Assembly (NCBI RefSeq): GCF_009730915.1
Contig: NC_052488.1
Coordinates: forward strand, 13,189,733 to 13,253,732
Origin: Dioscorea cayenensis subsp. rotundata
Lineage: Eukaryota; Streptophyta; Magnoliopsida; Dioscoreales; Dioscoreaceae
Direction of reading: 5' to 3'
Length of the DNA: 64,000 nucleotides
Within the stretch, counting starts at the first letter, position 1, and every line of letters starts with the position of its first letter. The notes beneath the pieces are model-generated. The model worked only from the letters and a program-made list of their open reading frames with translations, was not told where the DNA came from and did not search any database. Shown piece after piece: positions 1-11,261 of this stretch. The position numbers and the translations under genes were made by a program.

Positions 1-601
1 CTTATCTCCACTGACACTGTTGCAATCAAGTTAATATGTCTAATTCTTCTTCAAAAATTCCTCTTAATTTCTAGATCAGGATTTGCCAATAGAGAAGATG
101 TATTTCCACTGGTCATGCAATCGTGCCAATAACCTATAAGATTGATCAATATAAGCTTAAGGCAGGAAAAAGAATAAAAATGAATGAAAATGCCAATGCT
201 GAGCTTGAACACTTAGCATTTCTTCCATCTTCTCTCATTTGGTAACCAGATTCACTCCTAATTGATTTGAGCTCCCCAATTCTTGTATCATTAACAAACA
301 TACCCATAATAGCACCAAATGTATACAAAGATGTGCCAAACGACAAGCAAAAGCATGAATTAAGGGCAAGAAAACATGATATAAATTGAACTCATCACAA
401 ATCATTGATGCCGCAGCAGGAGGATCTCTGAGTAACATGTATCCTGAAGAAGAAGAACAATTATTCGAAGATATGGTAAACAATGAATCACACTAGAGTT
501 CAAGAGGGAGACAGCCAAAGATGGTCGGGCTGTATGAGATAGACGCGGATACCGCTTTGGCGGTGAAACTAGATGTGCTCACATGAAAGCTAAATCTACT
601 C

Positions 602-2080
602 ATGAGCAATGGTCAGGGTGCCATCTTGAATTCCATGGCCATTTGGTTTTGTGAAACTTGTGGAGGAGGGCATGGAGCATCTCAGTCCCCTATTGTAAGT
701 TCAGCAGTAGCTCCTATGGAACAGGTTGACTATATCGGAGAAGGTCAGAGGAACCAAAATAATCCGTATAGCAGCACCTACAACCAGGGGTGGAGAAACC
801 ATCCTAACTTTTCATAAAGTCAAGGTCAGCAGTAGAGGTCTCCTCGAGAATAAAACTACCAATACCAATCCCAACAACTACAGCCAAAAAGGTAGATCTC
901 CAAAGAAGATATTTTGGCCAAGTATATGACTGGTAATGAACTGCTAATGGACGAGTTTGGTATGACATTACGAAACATTCAAGTATCAATCAAGAACTAG
1001 GAAAATCAATTTGGACAGTTGGAAAGAGCTAGTACTAAAAGACCTCAAGGAAGCCTCCCAAGCAATACTGAAGCAGACCCAAGGAAGCAGCTTAAGGCTA
1101 TCTCACTTTGTAGTGGTAAGACCATCAAGGCTCAGGGTCCTATTGTCATGATAGAGAGGGCAACCGTACGGGAAGTCCCTAGTTCTTCACAGGAATCCAT
1201 AGAGGAGGAAGAGGAAGCAGTTAAGGAAGAACCAAAAGAGTCATCACTAGCTCGACCCACAGTTCAAGAATACAAAACCCAAGTTCCTTACCCTTCCAAG
1301 CTGAAAGCTGATAAGGAGGATGTGAAGTTTAACAAATTCATAATCATCTTCAAGCAACTCCATATAAACATTCCCATAGTGGAAGCATTGTCCCAAATGT
1401 CAAAGTATACCAAATTTTTGAAAGACTTGCTTACCAATAAGAGGAAGTTGGAAGAGGTTGACACAGTGGCTCTCAACAGGAATTGTTCCTCCATTATGGA
1501 TAAAAAGATGTCAATAAAGTTGAGAGATCCTGGAAGCTTTGTGATCCCATGTTTGTTAGGTGATGGCGGGGAAGAAAATGCACTCACCGATTCTGGAGCT
1601 AGCACAAACGTAATGCCATATACTATATACATGAAACTCGGATTGGGAGAGCTGAAGCCTATAAGAATGACCTTGTAGTTAGCCAGTAGGTCAGTAAGGA
1701 GACCACGGGGAATTGTGGAAGATGTGCTTGTAACTATTGAAAAACTTGTCTTCCCCGTAGACTTTGTAATTCTTGATATAGATGAGGATGCAAAGACCCT
1801 ACTCATTCTTGGACGACCCTTCCTAAATACATCCAAGCCCCTTATCAATTGGAGAGATGGAAAGATAATATTGAACGTGGGAGATGACGAAGTGATGTAC
1901 CAACTCCCAAGTTCCATGAAGCATTCACTAGACCAAGACGATGAATGTTATTTTACACATGAGCCTGACCTTTCTATGTATGATTTTGTGAAGGATGTAT
2001 TCATTGTGAACCCTACTCGCGAATATGTGAAGCAGCAGCTTGGGGAAGGACAGATACAACTTGCAAAGCCACGACATTAG
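602..2080 (+). pseudogene. gag C-terminus and aspartic protease remnant of the Athila-type element
   Basis: This fossil part encodes the C-terminal gag linker (NQGWRNHPNF, then KQLKAISLCSGK) followed by a retropepsin-like segment with DSGAST and a downstream ILGRPFLNT block. This order is standard for the gag-protease junction of plant Athila elements. It would process the Gag-Pol polyprotein in a live element. Here it is broken and not expected to function. Confidence 0.8.
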
Positions 2081-3731
2081 AGGAATAATAGAGGAAGTAA
2101 TGTGAGAGCTGCATCGACAAAAAAGGTGTGGAAGAAGCTACAACCAAAAGAGGAACACACTATTGAGGTAACAAACTCCAGTACTATAAAAACAAGTAAT
2201 GAAGCAAAGGCTCTGCTACATGTTCCAAGAGACCTAAAGTCATCTTTAGGTAAGAACAAGTATGTCATGCTTGTGACGTAAAACAAGCGCTTCTTGGGAG
2301 GCAACCCAAGTAGTTTTCTAGGCTTTAGTTCATTTACTCTTAGTTTTCAATATTATTCATTAGTTAATAAAATACATAAAGTGGTAATTAATATGAAAGT
2401 GTGAAATTGGCTCACCCCCACTAAATTTTATGAGCAAAACAAGATTGGGGAATCTAGTAATATCAGCAGGAATTGTTTCCATGCCTCTTTAAAAAGGGAA
2501 AATCTTTAGTTTTTCACTGCGAGCATCATAACATGTGTGGTAAAGCCGTTGTACCCATTGTAATGCCCAGGCAGAGAGTCATACTTTTTTAGAAAAATTG
2601 AGTGAATCTTTAATGGGCTTACAACACCCATTGTGACTGCCATGGTAACTTATCACGGCCATTCCGTAGAGTGTGCCATGACTTTGGGTTTTCTAGAGGT
2701 CTGGTATGGCCTCACCACGCCCGTTGTATGTACGTGGTGAGCACCACCAACCCTAGAATAGCCGTTGCCAACACCTAGAAATTTTTGACCCCTAGCTGAG
2801 TTGATGACATCCCCATAATGAGCTTATAACAGTCGTGTTGCCTCGAAGAAACTGATCAAATAAACAACGACCATTTCTTGGTAGTTGTTAACCTCGTTAT
2901 GAGGAGATATAGGGACGCTGACGGCCGACTATTGGCCATTCTCACTCAAAACTCACTTTCCTCTCTGCCACTTCACTAGAGAACCTTCCCTGATCTTTGT
3001 TTACTGATTTTGAGGAGCTTGGTCTTGTCTCTGCTCGATTTAGCACCACATCTACTTGATTTTCACCACAGAAAAACTCTTTCTTTTCGGCCAAACTCGT
3101 AAGAACCCTTCCAACCCTTTTAAATCGCGATTTTATAATGTTTAAATGGTATGAAATTGTTTAATGATGCTTGGTGAATGTTTTTATGTAAATTTCCATT
3201 GAAATACACCAATATATAGAAATTTTTCACCATGGTTGGGAATCATAATGGTCGTTGTGATAACCGTTATGTTCAAACACTGAACAAGGTGATAGATGAT
3301 CAACAATGGTGTTGTCCGCCCGTTGTGAGGCCATTATGAGATTTTTTTCCAGCTCATCTCACCTCAGCAACACCTGGCAATGGGAGGAAGATCGTTGTCA
3401 GCTGGTCGTTGATCTACTCTATAACACAATGGATGCACCATGGGCATTGTGCGCCCATGGTGGCATTAGCACAGTATACAACTAAGCTACTGAGTTACAC
3501 AACAGGCCGTTATGTATCTATTATTATCATCCAGAGAGTCATCACGACCTTGGTAATGGGCGTTGTGAGATCGTTATGGTCATATAATGGCCGTGATGTA
3601 CCCGTTGTGTATCCATCGTCCCTTCTTGCGTTGTATTTTTCATACTCTATTGATTGATTTTTCGTATTCTTTCTGAATTACAAGTTATAGGTCAGAAAAG
3701 AACTACCACTGGTCCATAGGTAGAGACCAAG

Positions 3732-4836
3732 ATGAAGAAAAAGAAGATCGAAGAGTCTTTTTCGCCATCAGTACCGCGGTTCAGGGATTCCGAGCACAGA
3801 GTCCGCTATAGGAGGCTCATTGATCAAAGGTTTGTTGAAGGTAGGGTCATTTACTTGCAGACTCTAAAGAGGATTGGTCTTACCAATGAGGTACGAGACC
3901 TAATTTCTATGCTAGGAGCAATTCTTTGGCATTTGAGAGCCGACTTTCTAAGAACTGACACTAGAGGTGATGAGTTAGTTTGAGCTAGATAGGATGATTA
4001 TCAGCCTCAGCCACCATAAGACTATGAACTTCCAGATGTTCAGGGTGGAGTACTTGATGTTGTATACAGAGTTCTGGGTAACGATGGACTTGTCGACGTG
4101 GAGTACACTCGCATCAAGTCATACTCCCAGCTCCATGTTGGTATGCCGATCCACCTGAGCACTGATCAGGTCTGGACCCAAACATTTCGAGGCCATGAGA
4201 AATACGTCTGTAGGACCTCAAAGGAGTCTGCCCTAGGACATCCTGCTATCAAGTACCTCCACGCCATCCTATCTCAGATGTTAACTAGGAGAGGAGATAG
4301 CACGGGGGTCGTGAACCTCCATGACTAGTACTTCTTGTAGAGCATGGTAGCTCGGGAGCCGATTCACATCGACCATGCCCTTGCTTACTAGCTACATCAT
4401 CAAGCACAAGACCCCCACATAGTGACCATATTTCTTGGTCTCTACATTACCAAACTTGCACGGGGCCTGGGTTTGATCGACTGTTGTTTATGTATGCGGC
4501 ATGTAGGGGGCATGCAGCTGCTCAGAGTCACCACGCTCCAGGCCATGCTCATGATTGAGCAATGGGACACACCTTGCTATTATTGCCACTCCTGCTCCTC
4601 CTCCTCCTATGACTACCGCACTGACTACATTAGGTTCATCAGCTCTTGAAGAGTGCCTGACTAGTCTCGAGGAAGGTCAAGTAAGGATCGAGGATCTACT
4701 ACGACAGATCCTAGCACATCTGCAACGTCAAGACCCCTTGACCACTCCGGTGCCTACATCACCCACTTTTACAGTTCCAGTGGCGCCGAAGTCTCCTCCA
4801 GTTTCACCGACACCACCAATACTTCATCAATCATAA
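3732..4836 (+). pseudogene. Athila accessory (env-like / 'plant transposon protein') region remnant
   Basis: The region starts with a Lys/Glu-rich stretch (MKKKKIEESF) and continues with blocks such as FVEGRVIYLQTLKRIGL and SYSQLHVGMPIHL, then a Pro/Thr/Ser-rich end (about 4735-4836). This resembles the extra open frame that Athila-lineage elements carry between pol and the 3' LTR. Its function is unknown in the family. The copy is broken. The assignment is from general resemblance and position, so it is moderate. Confidence 0.5.
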
Positions 4837-6061
4837 ACAACACCAGACTTCCCCTGTCGGGTTCCATCTTTTTGATTTTCATGTACCACTTTTGTACTTT
4901 TATATTTTAATACATTGTATACTTTATTACAGCAAGGAAAACTTACCTTGCTACTTCTGTACATTCTAATCTTAGCGGATTTTATTTTACAATAGTATAT
5001 AGTTTTGTTTGCTTTGTATTTAACTACCTTATTTATGTCTCATCAGGGTTTGAGGTGATCGGGTGCTGTTCTGGCCTGCATAATTTATTGCTTGGACAAG
5101 GGTAACTTCATCATCTTGGTCGGCCAAACTAAGAAATCAGGGGAGTACTAGTAACCATACACTCTTTAATTTCTTTTCTTTTTTTATAGCACTACACTTG
5201 TGCATGCATGCTTTCATTGGGCACAATGTACATCTTTAAATGTGGGGAGGGAGTATATGTTTGCTTTTTCTTTGCATTTTATCAAGAATTTTGTACTATA
5301 CTATATTATGTTACTATGTTATCTATCTTGTAAAATTTTTTCTTTTGGAGTGCTTGTACCTTATACACACGTTAGTGTTGATCATTTAAGGCATATCACT
5401 TACTTGTTTGAGTTTCTTTGGTCTAGGGACATGATATGCTAAATTAGAAACTCTTTTATTCCCTCTCGAGAGTTTGACTGCTCTGCGTGTCTTTACCTTA
5501 CCTTGTGTTTCACTTAAGTACACCTTGTATCTTATGTTTGTCTAGTGAGTGATGTTTTATAATGGGACACTATCAATACTTACTTTATTTCTCTAGGTTA
5601 AGATAGATGTACAATAGAAAGAGGTACCTCCTTTGTAGTGCGTAGTTGCTCCCAACAAGTTGGATACGAAGTGTATGCCCTAGTGAAAGAGAGGGTTACC
5701 TCCTGAGAAGTGTGAATGTTACTAACTATATGGAAAAAAAGAGAGAGAAAAGAGAGAAAGGGTAATCATTCATATACAAATTTTTTGTGAAAAGAGTGAG
5801 ACTGAATAAAACCCCAAAAAGTTTCTTTACACGATCTAGACTATAAGATAGTGGACTAGGAGAACAACACTTTGGAAAGTGCTTTTCGCCGTAGAGTGGA
5901 CTACTCTTTAGAGGAATAATCATTCTACCTGGTGTTTGATTGTTCCCTCATACTACTGAAACTCAATACCTAGTTACCTAAGTTCAAGTATTTATCATGT
6001 ATTCTATGTTCATCAGTTTTATTTGCTTAAGGGCAAGTAAACACTTAAGTGTGGGGATATT

Positions 6062-7556
6062 TGATAAGTGCTAAAGTAACCATATTTTCTATATCATTTA
6101 CACTAAATTTAGCATGAAATTCTACTTGTTTAGCACCTCATTAATATGACATTTCATTCTTTTTTTTCACAATGACCCTTATCTCTGTTTAAGGAAGAAA
6201 GAAGCCAATTCGAGGGTGTTTTGAAGTAAAATGAAGCAAGTTGCTGAATCAAGGCTGTGCCATGACTCACAATGAGCGTTATGGAAACTCATCACACCTG
6301 TTGTCTAAACGTACTACTGCCATGATCAAGCCGTGGTAGAATGAACTTACCGAGAGCAACAAAGAAGCCACAACGGCCTCACAATGGGCGTTGTGAAGTC
6401 CATAATGACCATTGTCAAGACACATAATGCCCAAAGACCGTGCCAGGATGTGACTTGGAGCAAAAGCAACAACTTACTCACAACGGGCATCACAACACCC
6501 ATGGTGAGGCTATGGAGGAGCCGATTACTATAAATACTCCAGTATTCTCTAAATTCGGGGAGTCTCTTTTACCAAAGAAGCTAGGACGGCCGGATTTTTG
6601 GAGATCTGGGTCACAGGAGATGGTGTTTTTCCCATATTCCAATGGATTCTAGTGGATTTCTCAAGAGAACATCAACGAGCATCATCGGAGAGGATCGCGC
6701 GTGACAAACATCTTCAAAGATCATCATCAAAGGGGCGTGAGTGACACACATCATCCGGACAATCTTGGGATCCTCTAATCCCCAACCTTTGGAGAACAAT
6801 TGGAGGAGTTAGTCTAGGAATACATTTAAATCTTATTTATTCTTTATTTTGGTTTTATGGTTCTCTTGTGCTTTGATGCTTTAGTTGTTATGATCCATAA
6901 GAACCTAATTCAAGGGGAATTGTCTATCTAGGTCCCTCGGTTTTTATTTATAAATCTTGATTGACTAATATAAATTGTTCTAGTTTTTGTAAACATTACA
7001 TGTTCTTATTGCTTATTAATGTTGATGTGGATGAGGAGGATATGCCCTCATGTTGATGACGCCCATGCCATGATAGATCTATGCATGTTCTAAGAGGTTA
7101 GGCATAGCTAGGTTTCCAGATTAGGGATTGATTGCCCCTTAGGCTTAGGGTTTGATTGGTCTTTTCTCGTGAGATTGATACACTTGAGGCAAACATAGGA
7201 GGCTGGGTGGAAGAAATTCCATCTGAAGTTCTCAGTGATTTAGACTTACACGCCATTGCTTATTAGGAATAGTAGGCCTTAAAATTCCCCCGGTTCAACC
7301 TAGAACACAATTGACACTTAACGCCTATCATAATTAATAATCAAGATAACTATAGTACATAGTCTCAACTCCTTCTAAGTGTGTTTAATGACATCTCCAA
7401 TTGTATTGTTTAATAGTGTTGTACAAGTAAACTAAAGAAAGAGCATAAATGATTAGGCTATTGATTAAGTGAAAAGAAAGTAATAGGAGCCTCTCACCAT
7501 TCCTGGGGAAATAAGACCCTCGTGTTCACCCATGAGGTATTACACTTGCGGTATCA
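6062..7556 (+). repeat. 3' LTR of the Athila-type element
   Basis: The LTR begins TGATAAGTGC directly after a G-rich polypurine-like tract (GTGTGGGGATA, around 6049-6059) and ends GCGGTATCA at 7556, giving TGATA/TATCA inverted ends. Its length is about 1495 bp. The terminus layout (Cys-tract, 'cacttgcgg', end) matches the solo LTR at 24612-26380, showing they belong to related families. Confidence 0.75.
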
Positions 7557-8984
7557 CAGACCAATTGTAGTATTAAGTGCATATATACTTGCATGCTTAT
7601 ATAATTGCATAATTTACACACCCATAGCCCGCCCCTCATTGTCCAATAGCATGTAACACATGGTGAAAATATCGGCTAACGGTTTCTACATATCATAAAA
7701 AATTTATTCCAACGACTCTATTTCTCACATTATGTCCAACAACGTGAAGGAAAATGGCCATTTGGTCTTTAACACTTACATGTAAAGTGTTGAATAATAA
7801 TTCTTTCGTCTTTAATATATCAAATAATCCAAAAAAAATAATGCTTGTCTCATTCTTAGCATTGATATGTTAGCCACATCAGAGCTATGTATAATTCTTG
7901 AAATATAATTTTTGCGTTGTTCATCCCTACTGTAGTAAGGCTCTCATGGTAAATTTAGTCTTCTTCCTCTATATACCACATTAAAGCTAAAATACTAACA
8001 AACACAATGGAGGCGACTGCTGCATATTGATCTTCAAAATTTGTATCCATATATAAGTCATGTTGTGGTAGTCAATATGTAAGACAAGTATAAATAAATA
8101 AATAACGTTTAAAAATATCAGAGAAACAAAGAAGTAAATTTGACACGTATTTCCATTAATAAACCTTATCAACATTTTCTGGTTTAGCATGCATGTCAAT
8201 TGCTAATAATATCAAAGTTTTCTTTTGTATTTCTTATCTTCTTCATTATTGCAACCTACTTGCAGGTTCCAAAAGTAGAAAAAAAATGATTTGTTGATGT
8301 TCTCAAAGTACCTAAATGCAACATGTATTTCCATATTGATCTAATATTTGTTTGTATGCCTCAATGTAACGTGTTGAGCTAACAAGGATGTCATGTAGTA
8401 TACTAGTGTTTGACTTGTCATCTTCTGTGGCTCATAGAACTCATTCACAGTGTCAATTGTTTTACATCCTCCATCGTTGGTTTCCCACTAATTTTGGCTT
8501 CTATCAGACCCACATTCATTAATTGATATATATATATATATATATATAGTAAGCCCACATAACTATCATGGTTGACTTAAGGAAACAATGATAACTGAAC
8601 CCTAAATTTCACATATCTCATGCAACATGGTCTTTAGATATTAAACAAGTACATAAAACAAGGAAAAAAAATCAATATACCAAAACTCAATCTATCATAA
8701 CTATCACATAAATCAAGGAAATTATACAAAAGTAATGCAAAATCTTAGCTTACCCATATATTCTTTCTTTACATTTGATAACTGAACCCTAAATTTCACA
8801 TTAATAGAGAAAAATAAATAAAATAATCCTATGAGAACAAAATTGAAATACCTAAAATGCTTATACTTGTCCACAGTCAAAGATAACAGAAAAATGCAAA
8901 AGGCCCCTTTTTTTGGGACTAACAGCAAAGGCAATGGGCAATGTCAGAGAAAATGACAAACTGTTAAAATTGTTTATCCTTTTC
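7557..8984. other. AT-rich intergenic spacer
   Basis: I see no credible gene here. It holds an (AT)n tract at about 8527-8548 and a perfect 25-bp direct repeat, at 8590-8614 and 8777-8801. Short open frames on both strands are AT-rich noise. Confidence 0.6.
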
Positions 8985-9565
8985 TCTTACCTCCTACATT
9001 ATTAAACATGAGGTTAAATAGTTTATTAGTAACTGAAGTTTCAACACAAACTATTAAGATCAATAATAATCTCAACAAAAGACATAAAATTCGACAACTT
9101 GTATGGAAAATATGAAAAACTATTTGAGGTTCATCTGCTTCTCTTTTCACTCAAAACTTAACATTGAGTAGCTCAACTAGTGAGGAATCTATTAAGATTT
9201 TAAAAAGAAGAGATTAAGTTTACCTCATCTGCAGTTCGGCTCAATATATTCATTGAATTCCTACTAACAGCATGAGATCTGAGAACTTATATGAGTATTT
9301 CAGGTTCATCACTGTCTGTCTCTCCACTCACACCAAATGTTGATGAATATCAAGTAGCTTAAACAGTGAATCTATCAAAATTATGACAGCAGTTAGCTAA
9401 CCCCACTTCTATATGATTGTCCATTCCTACAGAAACATGAGATTGAATAATTTAAGAGGAAACGGAGGACACGTTGTCAAGGTTTATCTGCATATCTCTT
9501 CGCCCACACCAGCTGATTAATCAAAATGAGTACCTCAAACGGTGAATTTATCAAAATTAAGAAAT
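8985..9565. repeat. Diverged ~180-bp tandem repeat, about three units
   Basis: Three successive units share the same order of landmarks: a Pro-like 'accccac/acctc' start, 'catgag', then 'aggttcatctg...tct.t.cactca', 'gagtagct.aa', and 'ctat.aaaat'. The third landmark recurs at about 9130, 9303 and 9481, giving a spacing near 175-180 bp. Units are well diverged from one another. No coding potential is seen. Origin is unknown. Confidence 0.6.
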
Positions 9566-9779
9566 TAAGATATTCACTCCAATAACTGAAATCGATCATA
9601 GGGCTTCTCTAATCGATGTTCACAAGGCTTTTCGTCGATCGATGGAGAAAGAGCGAGAGAAAGAGAGATACTGTAGGGAGTGGAGGGCATCATCAATGGT
9701 GGAGGTCATCCCCTGATGGTGAGGTCTGAAAGATGTGGTTCTTTGCTTTTGGAGTAGGGAGTGTGGTGAGGTTACTGTA

Positions 9780-9985
9780 AACAATGTTTTACAGTATTTT
9801 AACTCACAACAAAAGTTGATATGAGTTAAAATACTATAAAATGGGGGTCTAGTGTAAAACTTTTCACAAGTAAAAGTTACTTTTACATCAAACGAAACAC
9901 AAAAAAAAAGTTTCACATGTAAAACTTTTTACATCACACCTACTTACATCGATTTATGGCTAACCAAACAACTCCTAAAAAAAAC
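9780..9985. repeat. Inverted-repeat cluster, possible end of a MITE
   Basis: An inverted pair built on TTTTACAGTATTTTAACTCA (about 9787-9806) and TGAGTTAAAATACTATAAAA (about 9823-9842) can form a hairpin. A second set of 'TGTAAAACTTTT' words lies in both orientations, ending in ACCAAACAACTCC. The tail resembles hAT-type MITE ends (compare 44608-45266), but I find no matching opposite end, so it may be a fragment. Confidence 0.35.
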
Positions 9986-10770
9986 TTGTATTTTTATTTT
10001 TACTTTTTTTTTAAAATTTTCCTCTTCTTAGTCCAGAGATATATATCATATGCCCATATATAAAAAAAAATTACTTTTAAATAATTTAAATAAAAATTTT
10101 GTAGTTTTCCAATTACAAGTGAAGAGCCGAGTCATTTTTAAGTAACTTTCTCGTTCATTTATTATATTTAATTATAATGCATTCTAATTTAGCTATTCTT
10201 ATAAATTAATTTTTTTGCGCTTTATATATTTATATTAATTTTCACTCTCCAAACCATAATATATATAGCTGAAAAATAAAAGAATAATTTTATTCAGCTG
10301 ATACTAAAATTTGGAAAAATTTTATGTTAATTATTTATTTCGCCTTAATCAATATTGTGAGAAAGAGTTAATGCTTCAATCTTTCATGGTAAGTGAAAGA
10401 GTTGCTGTTCTTCTAATGTAAAGGTGGTTGTTAATTAATTTAAATTTTGTGTTAATTTCAAATGATTACTCAATTTTGTTAGTTCATTATTTCCATGTAT
10501 GATGTCACTCTTTTTTTTAAAAAAAAAAACTAAAATATATCAAATCTCAACTCAAAAATAATACTTAAGATTTCGATTATCAATACGGTTATGTAGTATT
10601 ATTTTTTATTGCAATTTTATTTACTTTTTCTGCGTGGAACACACTGTCAATTTTTAATTCTTAATCTTTTACATTTTTTCTAACTAAGAAAATATTCATA
10701 TAAATACACACACAACACACAACTTCATTTTTCTTAACCTTTATCAGGTTCCATCAAGATAAAAGGAATA

Positions 10771-10825
<55 letters not shown>

Positions 10826-10832
10826 TAATAAT
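10771..10832. repeat. (TAAA)n/(TAA)n compound microsatellite
   Basis: Perfect tetranucleotide repeats pass into trinucleotide repeats. The surrounding stretch from about 9990 to 11185 is AT-rich and shows no gene or other structure that I recognise. Confidence 0.9.
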
Positions 10833-11188
10833 GGAACCAACTTTTGACAGTTGCGGATTGTCAATTAATTAATGTTCTTTGACTAGTTTTGCCAGTAAGT
10901 TTCTTGTAGCAACGATTAATTTTCCTCTACTCCACTCCACCAAACAACCATGATCAAACTAAATAAATCTTCATATCAATACATTTCTTTCCTAACATAT
11001 TTTCTAGGTTTGAGCACAAATTTCTTAAAACAACTTTTTACTCTTCTGCTGCACTAAAAGTGTCAGTTAACCAAACCACCTGATAAATTTCATCAACAAC
11101 CACAACCACCTTTACATCTTCCCCCCTAAATCACCAAAACCAAAGAAACTTGAAACAAATAGCTAGGCATGACTTCTCACCGCCCAAC

Positions 11189-11198
11189 ATATATATAA
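11189..11198 (+). promoter_or_regulatory. Candidate TATA box of the GDSL lipase gene
   Basis: A CATATATATAACA-type element lies about 65-70 bp upstream of the ATG at 11262, a usual plant spacing allowing a short 5' leader. The AT-rich surroundings make false positives easy. Confidence 0.4.
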
Positions 11199-11261
11199 CA
11201 TCATATTATTGATCATCAAACACATGCATGCAAGTGTTTTTGAGAATTAAGTAGGGCTTTA

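Larger units (their letters stand above)
1..7556 (+). mobile_element. Athila-type Ty3/gypsy LTR retrotransposon, partial and broken
   Basis: The left end lies outside the window. In order I see a gag zinc-finger/linker region, an aspartic protease segment, a long non-coding spacer, an Athila-style accessory (env-like) region and a 3' LTR. The gag linker has the Athila-typical sequence of Cys/His residues followed by YNQGWRNHPNF, and the protease stretch carries DSGAST and ILGRPFL. The spacer holds the GGNPS-coding sequence that usually follows pol in Athila elements. I recognise no reverse transcriptase or integrase in the window. The element is clearly a fossil with many breaks. Its age cannot be judged from LTR divergence because only one LTR is present. 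Confidence 0.85.

Noticed and set aside
7987-8934. Several Phe/Tyr/Ile-rich minus-strand frames
   Set aside because: They are typical of AT-rich non-coding DNA, with no start context and no domain.
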